From Cordilura impudica (Eukaryota; Arthropoda; Insecta; Diptera; Scathophagidae): DNA of 64,000 bases. The notes below the pieces were generated by a model that made no database searches, was not told the origin of the DNA, and saw nothing but the letters and a program-made list of their open reading frames with translations. Positions 42,925 through 54,134 of the stretch are shown in pieces. The stretch lies in assembly GCA_963682025.1 (NCBI GenBank), contig OY821521.1, forward strand, positions 118,487,012-118,551,011, given 5' to 3'. The translations under genes were made by a program, and so were the position numbers. Within the stretch, counting starts at the first letter, position 1. The number at the start of each line of letters is the position of its first letter.

Positions 42925-43803
42925 ATGGAAAAACCAGAACGCCAATTAAGTTCGACCCTAGAAAATGAGGTCTCATTTACAAGGTTACCCTGCGACACAG
43001 ACACTTTTTATGGGGATTATAAATTATGGCCCAGTTTTGGTAAACTTTTCACAGTCATATATATGAATAATTTCAGGGTTAGCAATGAAGAAAAACTGTT
43101 CCATTTGAAACAAAAAATGGGAGGCGAAGACAGTGATATATTTTCTCACGTCCCTTTGACCAACGATGGTCTTATTCTTGCCTGGAATAATTTGGTGGAC
43201 CACCACTATGACAATAAAGGATGCAGGTAAACGAGCAGTACAAAAATTAGTTTGGATTTTTCATGGCGGTCTCTAGACACATTAGGCATTGCCACAATAA
43301 CGTTGGAATCATTCGTAATATTCATTTGTTCACAAATGCTTCCCAGGTCACTCATGCAAGAATTGGAAAACTCCCGTGAAGATTGCGCAGAAGTTCCAAT
43401 GTGGAATGAATTCGACAAATTCTTATCCCATAAGTGCAACACTTCAAAGGATAAATTACATCAGCCCAAACCCGAAAATTTGAAATATGCTCCCAAAGAA
43501 AAACGTCACAATCTGAAACCCGAACCAAACTAAATTTTGACTACAAGTCAAATAATAGTTTTCGCCATGAACTCCCACATGCAACATTGTAAAGAGTCAC
43601 ATTACCTATGATCTTGCCCAAATTTTTCGAAGAAAAATTTAATGATGGACTTCGCGTAGTAAAAGTTATAATAATAATGTTATAATCGTCTCTCTATCGA
43701 TCACAGTGTCAATGTCCAAGCAAATATAGCTGCAGGGTGTGTAAACAAAGACATAACACATTGTTGCAAAAGGCGACTGAGTCCCAGTCTTTGAATTTCA
43801 TCA
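42925..43803 (+). pseudogene. BEL-C gag (N-truncated), split from its pol by Gypsy-2
   Basis: Frame 42925-43230 contains FTRLPCDTDTFYGDYKLWPS, FGKLFTVIYMNN, EKLFHLKQKMGGE and LAWNNLVDHHYDN, the Pao gag entry and capsid. 43252-43533 continues (LPRSLMQELE, FDKFLSHKCNTSKDK). At 43700-43800 another frame gives the knuckle QCPSKYSCRVCKQRHNTLLQ. It stops at the Gypsy-2 insertion; joining to 61345 reads on as NFIIKMNDPVRAPLHEIK. Confidence 0.82.
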
Positions 43804-43807
43804 TCAT

Positions 43808-44292
43808 TGTGGGGTGTTTGTCGTTAGTCTTTGGTGTAAAATACTATTCTTCACTCTAAATAAAAAACGCTGGAGGTTTTTCTTTATTCGAAGTGTTAAG
43901 AATGACTGTTTCTTTATTTAAAAATTCAAAATCTTATATATTAATTTGATATTACTAGATTTGAGTAAAATATATACAATAAAACAAATACCCATGTATA
44001 TTTATGCCGTGCTCGCATTTATTGAATACGTTCTCTTTCGTCAAATGGTCAGTTCGCCAAAACATCACTGAAAAACAAAGTATTGTGCATTCATTGGTGT
44101 AATCTTATACTAGAAATAAGTAATTATACTTTTGTTTACAATATGTTTGCTTGTGTTCTACATTCTTTCAGTATCAAACATACAAATTGTAAACCTAACT
44201 CAATCGTCACCATAAATATACATACGTATTTGTGAATTTGTGAATCATTGATTTGGGTTCACACTTGACCCTATGTTCACGAGCACACTACA
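43808..44292 (-). repeat. Gypsy-2 3' LTR
   Basis: About 485 bp, alignable to 60838-61340 throughout (GGTGTAAAATACTATTCTTCACT, CCCATGTATATTTATGCCGTGCTCG, GTTCACGAGCACACTACA), with several substitutions and indels. The left edge is fixed by the TCAT duplication. Confidence 0.9.
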
Positions 44293-44519
44293 CCCTAGCC
44301 GTTCAAGGAAATCGTACAATTTTATTTATAAACTTGGACGATTTTTAACAACATAACGGTGCATAGTGTAAAAATATCAGATAATTATAATAAGTACAAT
44401 ATTTGTAAATGTTTATATTGAAAAATAATAAGTTATAGTTTCCGTAAAAATGGTATTTGTATATTTTAATTATAAAATTATTTATAATGGTTTTAGTACT
44501 AATATATTAACATTGTCTT

Positions 44520-45487
44520 TTATTCACTTTTATTGTATTTTTTCAATAAGTTCTTATGTCCTTTTTTTGATTTGTTGTTAATTTTTATTTCTACATTTAC
44601 ATTTTCAATATCAATGACTTCATATGGACCCTGGTATGGTGATTCATTTTTCTTCCTATTTTCTATGTTTAATAAAACTAATTTTATGTCTATACAATTT
44701 TTATATTTATGTAAGTCTTGTACTCTTTTTAATTTTATGTTCTCTCTCATTTCCCTAGCATTCTCTAATGAATACTTTAATCTTGTCTTCAGTTCATTTG
44801 TGTATATATATACGATCACCTGGCAAACTTGAAAATTTGCCCTAAATTAATTCAATAGGCGAATAACCCGTATCTACATGAGGTGTAGTGTTATAAGCGA
44901 ATGCATAATATGGAAACCATGGGTACCAATTATCATCAATTACGAATGAAAGAAAGTATTTACCCAAAACCCTTTGGTTCCTTTCTACAGTTCCCAGCGT
45001 TTCATGATGATACGGTATTGAGAATATTGTTCAATTTTCAAAAATTCACATATTTCCTTCATTAACTGATTTGTAAACTATGTTCCTTTAACAGATTTAA
45101 TTGCTTTAAACATTCTGTTTTTTATATTACGTTCTCAATTAGCGCTTTGGATACATTTATGGCCTCTTTTGTCTCCATGGGAGAAGCTATTAGATACTTT
45201 GTCGGTTCACATTGTATGGTGAGAATAGATCTGCAATGTTGTGATGGTCTTAAAGGACCTACGTAATCTTTTAGCATTTTCGACATATTGTTCCATAAAA
45301 ACTTTTGTTTCAGTCGAAGTACTATTTTTCCCACTCCAAAATGCCTTCCGCATAGTGTATTATGATACATTTTTATAAAATTTTCCTTTTCTTTATTATT
45401 TGTTATATTTTGAGGATTTTTATATATTAATATTTTGAAGTCATTATTTTCACTTTTATTTATTAATTCTTTTATTTTCCCAAGGGT
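44520..45487 (-). pseudogene. Gypsy-2 integrase remnant
   Basis: 44520-44819 gives the C-terminal part (NIENRKKNESPYQGPYEVID, KGHKNLLKKYNKSE), close to Gypsy-1 (NIENRKKNEPPYKGPYEVV in position). 45122-45370 gives the zinc domain start (MYHNTLCGRHFGVGKIVLRLKQKFLWNNMSKMLKDY) fused to core residues GPLRPSQHCRSILTIQCEPT, so the CDLCQRNK part is deleted. The piece up to 45487 (LGKIKELINKSENNDFKILIY) abuts PLE2. Confidence 0.85.
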
Positions 45488-45489
45488 TA

Positions 45490-46528
45490 TTACAAAATCG
45501 AAATTTCTTCAAATTCTTAATTTTTGCCTCAGAGATAACAACTATTTCAAACATATGGACAACATTTACATCCAAACTTATGGGATGCCAATGGGAAATC
45601 CACTTTCTCCAACTGTTGCTGACATTATCCTCGACAAATTATTGGATGAAACAATATTAAAATGACACTATTAGTCAAATATGTTGACGATATATTTGCA
45701 ATTGTGAAGAAAAAGGACACAGATTGCATTCTAACAATTTTCAACAAAAACCACAACAAACTACAATTCACAATTGAAACTGAAACAAACAATAGCCTTC
45801 CATATCTTGACATGAAAATAATTCGCAAAGAAAACAAAATAATTACAGATTGGTATTCAAAACAAACTTCATCCGGAAGAATGATTAATTATTTTTCATC
45901 ACAACCGAAAAACCAAGAAATAAACACAGTCACCAATTTCATAAATAGAGTTCTAGACATCAGTAACAACCAATTCCACAATCAAAATATACAAAAAATT
46001 AGACATATACTCCAAAGGAACAACTATCCAAACAATCTAAACACCTTATTACAGAAAAAACAATGCACCATAGAAAAATCAAATATTAAAACCATAGACA
46101 GCAATGAATCTTTAAAATATTGCAGTATACGATATATTCAAGGCCTAACAAACAAACACAATTTACAACAAATAATAAACAACAACAATATAATCCCAGC
46201 TTACAAACCAAATCAAACACTTTTGGGAAACAAAGAACAAGAATGTGGGAGAGTATACATAGCCACAACAAAACGAAACTTACAAACAAGAATCAAAGAA
46301 CATGAAACAGACATCAAAAAAGGGAGAGAAACAACTGGACTCTCACAACATATAAGAGAATCCAATCATACAGCTGATCTAAACGAAGTTATAATATTAG
46401 ACAAGGAAAAAAATAGAAACACAAGATATGCAATAGAAAGCCTGAGAATACAGCAAAAAATAGACAAGACAATAAACAACAAGGACAACATAGACAACAT
46501 AAACTTCATATATTCGTTTGCACTGTGA
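45490..46528 (+). pseudogene. PLE2 reverse transcriptase C-terminal half and GIY-YIG domain
   Basis: Frame 45435-45665 has motif B, YIQTYGMPMGNPLSPTVADI. A stop at 45663 separates it from frame 45662-46528 with motif C, LLVKYVDDIFAIVKK, then NSLPYLDMKIIRKENK and DWYSKQTSSGRMINYFSSQP (thumb). The GIY-YIG part follows as GRVYIATTKRNLQTRIKEHETD and HIRESNHTADLNEVIILDKE. The GIY strand region before GRVYIA is shortened compared with PLE1. Catalytic DD is intact, but the N-terminal RT is missing. Confidence 0.87.
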
Positions 46529-46759
46529 TACTAGAGTTAAATTCTGTGATATAAATGTTTTAGTTTTTCAATAGTTTACTTATTTGTTTATTTATATATA
46601 CTGTGATTTAAAATCAATCAATTTGTGATGTCAAAATACACCAATAATTTTTTATTAATGTTATAAGTTAAAAATTCATGTAAAGGAAAATTATTTTTAA
46701 TGTTTTATGTCTTTATATTGATTGTTTTTTCTTCTTTGTGTTAGATTCAAAATAAAATG

Positions 46760-46798
46760 CCCCTGAAGATGTTGACAAAAACTCAACGAAACGTCGGG
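46760..46798 (+). ncRNA. Hammerhead-ribozyme-like motif, PLE2
   Basis: The layout is CCC, CTGAAGA, one extra T, a stem GTTGA/TCAAC with loop CAAAAAC, GAAA, CGTC, GGG. CCC pairs with GGG, ACGT is palindromic, and GUC precedes the expected cut. Its length (39 nt) and layout equal the PLE1 motif, although the stems differ in sequence. Confidence 0.6.
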
Positions 46799-46895
46799 AA
46801 ATAATGAAATAAAGAATTTTTATTTTACATTTAATAAAATTGACCAAAAAAGCCCTACGTACACTCCATAATACATAAAACAAATGAGTTTGGTC

Positions 46896-47473
46896 TAAAA
46901 TCAATATTCTAATTTAATTTTTCTTGCTAGCTCTATACCATTAATTGATGTACATTATCACATGTTGAGGTGATCAGTCCCAATAGGTGATGTTTCACCC
47001 TCCTCCTCATTTACAGTTTTATTTTGTATCATTTTATTTTCCTTTTCTGCGTTGTTTTGTATCATATTTCTCCTCATATTTCTCGTTATCACCAGCGTTT
47101 TCTTTAGAATTTCTGAGTCTAATTGCAGTCTTGACAATGTATCAGCGTTTGTGTTGTTTATTCCTTTTTTGTACACTATTTGGAAATCATAATCAGACAA
47201 TTCTATTCTTATTCTTGTTAGTTTTGAGCTTGGATTCTTGTGTGAGAACAATGAAATGAGTGGACGATGATCTGTTACGAACTTTCTGCCATACAAATAT
47301 GGTCGAAAAAATTGTATGCCCCGGTGTATACCCATTAGTTCTTTCACTATCACTGGTTGATTTATCTCGTGCTTGTTCAGCGATCGGCTAGCATATGATA
47401 TTGGTCTACCCTCACCAATTTGACCTTTTGACAACACCGCTCCCAATGCAAAATTCGATGCAACTGTTGTCAA
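46896..47473 (-). pseudogene. Gypsy-2 RNase H and linker
   Basis: The frame 46958-47473 contains ISYASRSLNKHEINQPVIVKELMGIHRGIQFFRPYLYGRKF, VTDHRPLISLFSHKNPSSKL, TRIRIELSDYDF and NTNADTLSRLQ, closely parallel to Gypsy-1. One residue is lost before VTDHRP relative to Gypsy-1. It ends at GTDHLNM, and the remaining linker down to 46896 is degenerate before PLE2. Confidence 0.87.
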
Positions 47474-47518
47474 TATAAACAGTTTCTCAAAGTTTGGGTA
47501 TTACAATATTGGTGGTCT

Positions 47519-48243
47519 TTATTTCAAATCTTCGAAAGCTTCTTGGCATTGTTTTTTCCATTCAAATTTGTCACCTTTCTTCAGCAATTGGTTCAGAAAA
47601 CTAGCTATATCAGCAAAATTTTTGATAAAACGCCTGTAGTAGTTGCAGAATGCCACAAATCTTCTTACTTCATCCGCATTTGTTGGAACTGGATATTTCG
47701 TAATTGCTTCAAACTTTTCTGGATCGGGTTTAATTCCATTTGATGTTATCAAATGTCCCAAATATATTACTTCTTGCTTCAAAAAGCAACACTTGCTTGC
47801 ATTTAGTTTCAAATTATATTTTTGCGGTCTGTCCAAAACCCTTACCAGATTCGCATTATGGTGTCCAAAGCTGCATCCGCACACAAGACCAGACAATGCG
47901 ACAGTTAACATTCGTTGAAAGCTATTTGAAGATATCTTCAGACCAAAAGGTAATCTTGTGTATTGGTAATGTTCATCCGGTGTTGAAAATGCAGTGTATG
48001 GGCGCCATCGGTGATCTAGCTCTATTTGGTGGAATGAGCTCGTCATATCAAGTGTGGAAAAAAATTTAACTCTGCCCAACCTATCCAAGACGTCATCCAA
48101 TCGTGTCTACGGAAATTTGTGACTAATGGTTTTCTCATTCAGCTTCCTGAAATCGTCGACCAATCTCCATTTCTTCAAGTCATTTTGTCCCTCCTTAGGA
48201 ACCACCAGCAATGGTGCATTATATAGACTTATAGATGGTTCTA
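47519..48243 (-). pseudogene. Gypsy-2 reverse transcriptase palm
   Basis: Frame 47519-48100: MDDVLDRLGRVKFFSTLDMTSSFHQIEL, TAFSTPDEHYQYTRLPFGLK, then ALSGLVCGCSFGHHNANL. The segment that should contain the F/YVDD catalytic box is deleted (in Gypsy-1, LSTEAFLYVDDIIVFGCS). It is therefore catalytically dead. Preceding codons (48101-48243, PYNAPLLLV region) are in other frames. Confidence 0.88.
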
Positions 48244-49090
48244 TTATCTTGTTTTGTAATAGTCCTTTTGGGGTAATCTATAATTCTTTATGTACAACGG
48301 AGTTTCATCGTGCAAATCTATTGTTTGCTTATAAAAGTTATTTCTCGTTAACTCTTCATCTTCAATATAAAAAATCGATTGGTATTTTTCTAGAATCTCT
48401 TCGTTTGTATCACTCAATTTCAAATCGTTCAATAATCTTTTAAATCGACTATGTGTATAATTATTTTCTCCACTATTATCTTTAATTGAACACACTTCAT
48501 AATCCTTCAAAGGTATTGTTTCTATTGTAAGATTTTTTATAATTGTAGGTTTATCGGTTACGTTTAGCAGTTTTATATGCTGGTTTCCATTTTTGGGGAC
48601 TATAGTGTTCGCCAAGTACACATCTTTTATTATTTCCCTATTCAAGATTATACCATCATCCTTCAGATTTATTGTGTATGGTATTATAATCACGCTTCTC
48701 GCTGGTATTCTAATATTATTAATGTTGAAAACATCGACAATGTATAGGAATTGTTATATTGTCATTATTGACATCAAACGTCAATACATATTTATCATAA
48801 TCTATGTTGCATCGATATTTAGATAGAAAATCTCTACCCAGTATTCTATCAGTTCTTATTGGGAAATCGTTTGCAACCAATTGTATCTTTTGCTCTATAG
48901 TTAATTCATTAAATTTTATCTTCACATTTGTTAAACCTAAGGATCTTTTGGCCTTTTGGTAATTGTACAAAGAACTTTCCTTGCATAATGATACATCTGC
49001 TCCTGTAACTATCAGAAACGTCAGTGCGTAATCTGTGTTGATTATATTCAGTCTGACATAGTTCATCAAATCTGATGATATGGTATACAT
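48244..49090 (-). pseudogene. Gypsy-2 protease and protease-RT linker
   Basis: 48719-49090 starts MYTISSDLMNYVRLNIINTDY and has the active-site region FLIVTGADVSLC, in which the catalytic Asp of DTGA is replaced by Val. It continues with PIRTDRILGRDFLSKYRC. 48244-48693 continues with IILNREIIKDVYLANTIVPK and ELTRNNFYKQTIDLHDETPLYIKNYRLPQ. Homology with Gypsy-1 is high throughout, with a frame change near 48700. Confidence 0.87.
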
Positions 49091-49099
49091 TTTTCTATT

Positions 49100-49929
49100 G
49101 TTCTATTGTCCTATTGTCCTATTACCGGAAATTCTTGTTGATCGAAGTCCGGTTCCTGGGAGTTTCCCTGGTTCTGTATCGGATTTATATTATAATTTCT
49201 TCTATTATTATTTCTTTGGTTACCACCTCTATTTCCATTTCGGTTTCCCCTATTGTCATTGCTATTAGTGTTCCGCCCATAGTTGTTATTATTATTATGT
49301 GAGTTATTATATGAGTTTCTGTTGTTGTTATTGTTATTATTTCAGTATCCGTTGTTGATATAATTGTTACTGTATCTTCTATTTGCGTTATTGTTGTAGT
49401 GTCCGCCTCTGTTAGCGTTGTTGTTGCCTTAATTTCTAGTGTGGCTTCTTTGCTAATTGTTATTGTTATTGCCGTTACGGTTGCTACTGCGTATACCACT
49501 GTTGGCACTTGCATTCGGTAGAAAACTTTTCTCTCTCTGACAAGCGCCATAGAGTCCTCAGCTATCCTCAATGCCTCGGCAAAAGTAGTAACGCTACTTG
49601 CATCAATTGTCGATATTGTTTGTTGATCTCTCAACCCACTTTTAAAACATTAAATGCCAATGCATTATTCGTTCGGACTATTGCTGATCTATCTGCTTCA
49701 CCAACTTAATTGATCTGAATCTCATTTAACTCATTGACCAGTGATTCTATTTTATAGGCAAAACCTCTAACGCTTTCACCATTCTGAACAGTTTGTGTCA
49801 ATCTCTGTAGTATACTATTTGATGATTTTAATGGCTTATAGGATTTTTCAGGGCCAACACCAACTCACTAACGCTTGTCGGAATGTTTTCCTCTTTTACT
49901 CGGTTTTGTACTCTCTATTCAAGTCGTGA
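49100..49929 (-). pseudogene. Gypsy-2 gag, C-terminal part
   Basis: Out-of-frame remnants parallel Gypsy-1 gag: the (RD)QQTISTIDASSVTTFAEALRIAEDS segment (49570-49634) and a degenerate Asn/Thr/Ile-rich tail. The two zinc knuckles are not recognisable. The part near 49900-49929 (KSRLE) joins across Gypsy-3 to 58496 to complete the capsid segment FNIIFKSRLE. Confidence 0.75.
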
Positions 49930-49933
49930 TTTG

Positions 49934-50015
49934 TGTTGTGAAACAGGGTTTCACATGTATAAGATTAGTATAAGATTAGATTATTGATAATAATAGTAAT
50001 AATAATAACAATAAC

Positions 50016-50070
<55 letters not shown>

Positions 50071-50574
50071 TTAAAATATAACATAACAGAAACAATCATA
50101 ATACCGCAAACAACCATAACTGAAATATAAATTCATTTAATTAATAACGATCGATTTTTCTCGAGCGTAATTATTAAATGTTTTCTTTCAAGAAACATAC
50201 ATACAACCCAATTTAGCATGGTAACGTACATTGGCTCATTTGCTTATGTTTGAATTTTTTGTCACTTTCAATGTGGAGCAATACGATATTGTTCCGCATT
50301 GACAGGTGTTGTGCTGTTTATTTTTTTCGGTTACCATGCGTTGGTTTGTATTCTTTTTTTTTAGAGTTTTTTTTGTATCGCAATTTTCTGTTATTGCAAT
50401 TTTTAGCAATAACATTGACTTAATTTTCTTTTCCGCGTATATTAAATGTTAACGTATGTCTTTTTGCTTTTCCCACGGTATTTGCGATATTATTATTTGT
50501 TTTCTTTTTGTTATTGGTTAGTTAACTATTTAAGTATGCCATGGCCATGAACTGCATTGCGTTATGGTCAATGT
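49934..50574 (+). repeat. Gypsy-3 left LTR
   Basis: 641 bp starting TGTTGTGAAACAGGGTTTCACA, with an (AAT)n microsatellite at 50018-50065. The last shared bases with the other copies are GGTCAATGT; pol follows almost at once and no primer site is seen, so the LTR 3' end or PBS may be deleted. Confidence 0.92.
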
Positions 50575-50579
50575 AGGCA

Positions 50580-53500
50580 ATGTACACAGGGGAGAAATGT
50601 GTCGGGAAACGGGCAGGGCCACCGACTCGATCAGGCGAAAGTCTAATACCGTTGGTAACATCGGAATCTGCGAAGGCGGCTGAGGTAGGACCCATTACGG
50701 GGTCGGATATGAATATAGGGGGGATTTCAGCTAGGTGTAGTTACGCAGATTCGGTGTTTGTAAGATTGCCATGTGCTTGGGCAAAGACGGGGTGTCTGAA
50801 TTTATTAGTGGATACAGGGGCAGACACCAGCCTGGTAAAGGACAGCAGTCTTACGGGGGATATTAGTGTGGACGCGACGGTGGTAAAGGACCTGCGAGGA
50901 GCATTCGGAGGATTCTCCAGAACTATAGGGTTAGTCAGGATTGAGCATTCGGACATCGCCGAATTGGGGTTCGATATGCATTGTGTGGATAAGCATGATA
51001 ATTTGCCGGGAGATGGTATTTTAGGTCGCGATAATCTATGGGGACGCTCCGTCACTGATACGATTAATCTTTCTCTGAAGCTGTACTCGAATGGAGGTGA
51101 GTGGAACTTACCTCTGGTTTCTTTGAGGGAGGCCACGGGTTCGGGGGCAGTAAATATCGTGGAGAAAACCATAGCGGCGAAGGCGAGGACAGTGTCTATT
51201 GCAACCATGGGGATCAATACTAAACATACTATAGTGGTAGTGGAGAAGCAAGAATTGTCGCCAGGAGTATATCTAGGGGCCGCGCTAACCAACGTAAAGG
51301 ACGGGGTGGTGAAAGCGCCCATTCTGAATTCTACTGAGGTTGACTACTACCTAAAGGATGGGTTTATGCCAAAATTCAGTGGATTAGTAAATTTAAAAGA
51401 TCCAGGTGCGGGTTTGGTGACGCACGTGCAGGAGGTAGATGTCAAAGAGAGGGTCAGTAGGATAATGGCCACAATAAAGACCGATGCCGACTTGAATAGT
51501 GAGGAAATGTCGTCCATTCAGGCGATATGCGCAACGTACCATGATATCTTTTGGTTAGAGGGTGATAAACTATCTTGCACGAATATGGTGAAACATAAAA
51601 TTCCCGTGCAGCCTGGACAGCTGCCGATTAATCAAAAGCAGTACAGGTTACCTCAGATGCATCGTGAGGAAATTAATCGGCAGGTCCAGAAGCTCCAGGA
51701 CGATGGCATAATTTCACATAGCGTGTCACCGTGGAATTCGCCCTTACTATTGGTTCCAAAGAAATCGTCGAAGGCAGGGACCAAGAGCTGGCGGCTGGTG
51801 GTAGACTTTCGTAAACTGAATGAAGCAACTCTGAAGCAGGTATTTCCCATTCCAAGGATGGATGAAATTTTGGACCAGTTGGGCAGCAGTAGATATTTTT
51901 CCACGTTGGATTTGGCCAGTGGTTATCATCAGGTGGAAATGGATAAACAGGACAAGGAAAAAACAGCATTCAGTACGGCGTTGGGTCACTTTGAATTCAA
52001 TAGGATGCCATTTGGATTAACAGGCGCACCGGCAACCTTCCAAAGATTAATGAATCATGTGCTAACAGGTCTTCAGGGCATTGAATGTTTTGTATATTTG
52101 GACGATATTGTCATATATGGTAGTAGTCTGGCCGAACACGACTCAAGGCTATGTAAAGTGCTGCAGCTCTTGAAGGAAAATAATTTGAAAGTAAAAACGG
52201 AGAAATGTAACTTCCTGAGGCGGGAAATAGTGTATTTGGGCCATAAGTGTTCGGAGAATGGAGCGCTTCCCGACCCAGAAAAGGTGAAATGCGTTAAGGA
52301 TTTTCCGCCACCAAGGAACAAAAAGGAAGTGCAATCGTTTTTAGGACTGGTAAATTATTACCGCAAGTTCATTCCCGGGACGGCCAACATTGCCTTGCCA
52401 ATAAATAAATTGCTTCGCAAGGATCATGCGTTCAATTGGACACCAGGCTGCCAGCGTGCCTTCGATGAGCTTAAAAAGGCGATAATGTCGCCTCCAGTGT
52501 TGGCATACCCTGATTTTTCAAAACCTTTCGTGTTGACCACGGATGCTAGCGGTGGAGCGATAGGAGCGGTTCTTTCCCAGGATAGTGGCGGGGGCGATCG
52601 GCCCATTGCGTTTGCAAGCCGTTCGTTGAATGGGGCAGAAACTCGATACTCCACGATAGAGAAGGAGTTTCTGGCAAGCGTATGGGCGGTGAAAAATTTT
52701 CGGCCATATTTGTTGGGTCGGCACTTTAAGATTTTTACCGATCATCAACCGCTGAAAGGCATTGCGAACTTGAAGGATCAAACTTCAAGGCTGGCGCGCT
52801 TTAGACATAAGCTGTCAGAATATGATTTTGAAATCTGGTACAAGCCGGGCAAGAAGAATCAGAATGCGGATGCACTCAGCAGGATACCATATTCGACGGA
52901 GGAAATATTGATGGTTAAAACTAGGGCCATGTCGAAGGGCGAAGGAGATAATCATGCGGGGAGCTCAGGTCACGGGAAGGACAAGGTGGTTCACAGCGGG
53001 AACAAAGAGAGTAGTGAAAAAGGACCAAGCGATGTTAATGACCCACCGGTCGAGGTAGTGGTCGATGGGGAACCAAGGTATGTGGTGTTGAAGGATCCTA
53101 AAGAGATCGTGACAGTGTTAAAGGATTTTCACGATAGTCCTTTGGGCGGTCACGTGGGTGCGCAGGCGACCATTAAAAGGATAAGGAGGCAATTTCGCTG
53201 GGTCGGCATGCACAGGGATATTAAACAATATGTGAAGAAGTGCGTTAAATGTCAGCAAAATAAGAGTGCCAAGAAAACGTTTATGCCGATGGTTCTCACA
53301 GATACTCCTAGTCGACCTTTTCAGAAGGTATATATGGATATGGTGGGACCTCTCGCTGAAAGCACTACGGGTAACAAATTGATATTGACTTTTCAAGATG
53401 ATTTTTCGAAATTTATGTTGTGCGCAGCAATGCCGGATGGAGAGGCTAGTACTGTGGCGAAAATTTTCTTTAACGAAATTATAGCCAAGTATGGGGTTCC

Positions 53501-54134
53501 AAGAATGCTGGTCACGGACAATGGGACAAATTTCATGTCAAAGGTATTTTCGGATACCTGTAGGCTGTTAGGGGTCAAGAAATTGAACATCACTCCATAT
53601 CACCCGCAGGCAAACGGCTCATTGGAAAGGAGTCACCGTCCTTTGGCGGAGTACTTGAGGAGCTTCGTCAATGAGGATGGCAGCAATTGGGACCAATGGT
53701 TGGCACCGGCGATGCATGTGCATAACAACACTGTACATTCATCTACGGGGCAGACCCCATTTAAGACATTATACGGTTTCGACATCGACTTACCGACCAA
53801 CCTAAGTAGAAAATGTACACCACTTTACAATACGGATGACCCAAACAAGGTCCTTAAATATCAGATACAGCGCTCGCATGAACTAGTGCGAAAGAATCAG
53901 ACGAGGGCTAAGTTGTTGTCGAAAAAGGCTTATGATAGGAAAGTAAATGCTGTGTCCTTTGCAGTAGGTGATAGGGTGCTTGTTAGGAACAACACCAGGA
54001 AAAATAAGATTTCACCCATTTGGACTGGACCTTATGAGGTAGTTGGGGTAAACAGTCCAGTAACGTCCACGGTGCGCATAAAGGGGAAGAATCGTAAGTG
54101 GCATAATAACCATTTACGGGCGTTCCACCAGTGA
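50580..54134 (+). CDS. Gypsy-3 pol polyprotein, 1184 aa, intact
   Basis: An uninterrupted ORF. Aspartic protease LLVDTGADTSLV at residues 75-86. RT: PWNSPLLLVPKK, RLVVDFRKLNEAT, YFSTLDLASGYHQVEM, LPFGL-type MPFGLTGAPATF and catalytic box CFVYLDDIVIYG (about 505). RNase H: VLTTDASGGAIGAVL (about 652), YSTIEKEFLASVWAVK and KIFTDHQPLKGI. Integrase zinc domain: H-SPLGGH to CVKCQQNK (about 850-898). Integrase core: MDMVGPL (Asp), VTDNGTNF (Asp, about 979) and NGSLERSHR (Glu, about 1014). Tail: DRVLVRNNTRKNK, WTGPYEVVG and WHNNHLRAFHQ. All catalytic residues are present. It starts just after the LTR, without gag. Codon use is richer in G/C than its surroundings. Confidence 0.95.
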   Translation: MYTGEKCVGKRAGPPTRSGESLIPLVTSESAKAAEVGPITGSDMNIGGISARCSYADSVFVRLPCAWAKTGCLNLLVDTGADTSLVKDSSLTGDISVDATVVKDLRGAFGGFSRTIGLVRIEHSDIAELGFDMHCVDKHDNLPGDGILGRDNLWGRSVTDTINLSLKLYSNGGEWNLPLVSLREATGSGAVNIVEKTIAAKARTVSIATMGINTKHTIVVVEKQELSPGVYLGAALTNVKDGVVKAPILNSTEVDYYLKDGFMPKFSGLVNLKDPGAGLVTHVQEVDVKERVSRIMATIKTDADLNSEEMSSIQAICATYHDIFWLEGDKLSCTNMVKHKIPVQPGQLPINQKQYRLPQMHREEINRQVQKLQDDGIISHSVSPWNSPLLLVPKKSSKAGTKSWRLVVDFRKLNEATLKQVFPIPRMDEILDQLGSSRYFSTLDLASGYHQVEMDKQDKEKTAFSTALGHFEFNRMPFGLTGAPATFQRLMNHVLTGLQGIECFVYLDDIVIYGSSLAEHDSRLCKVLQLLKENNLKVKTEKCNFLRREIVYLGHKCSENGALPDPEKVKCVKDFPPPRNKKEVQSFLGLVNYYRKFIPGTANIALPINKLLRKDHAFNWTPGCQRAFDELKKAIMSPPVLAYPDFSKPFVLTTDASGGAIGAVLSQDSGGGDRPIAFASRSLNGAETRYSTIEKEFLASVWAVKNFRPYLLGRHFKIFTDHQPLKGIANLKDQTSRLARFRHKLSEYDFEIWYKPGKKNQNADALSRIPYSTEEILMVKTRAMSKGEGDNHAGSSGHGKDKVVHSGNKESSEKGPSDVNDPPVEVVVDGEPRYVVLKDPKEIVTVLKDFHDSPLGGHVGAQATIKRIRRQFRWVGMHRDIKQYVKKCVKCQQNKSAKKTFMPMVLTDTPSRPFQKVYMDMVGPLAESTTGNKLILTFQDDFSKFMLCAAMPDGEASTVAKIFFNEIIAKYGVPRMLVTDNGTNFMSKVFSDTCRLLGVKKLNITPYHPQANGSLERSHRPLAEYLRSFVNEDGSNWDQWLAPAMHVHNNTVHSSTGQTPFKTLYGFDIDLPTNLSRKCTPLYNTDDPNKVLKYQIQRSHELVRKNQTRAKLLSKKAYDRKVNAVSFAVGDRVLVRNNTRKNKISPIWTGPYEVVGVNSPVTSTVRIKGKNRKWHNNHLRAFHQ

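Larger units (their letters stand above)
45490..46895 (+). mobile_element. PLE2: 5'-truncated Penelope-like element
   Basis: A plus-strand Penelope of a different subfamily from PLE1, beginning inside the RT (KFLQILNFCLRDNNYFK) and running through GIY-YIG to a 3' end near 46895. It replaced roughly 90 codons of Gypsy-2 pol that are present in Gypsy-1, so the insertion went with a target deletion. No inverted pseudo-LTR is present. It carries a hammerhead-like motif at 46760-46798. Confidence 0.85.

Noticed and set aside
50741..51322. 193-codon minus-strand ORF
   Set aside because: Antisense shadow of the intact Gypsy-3 pol.
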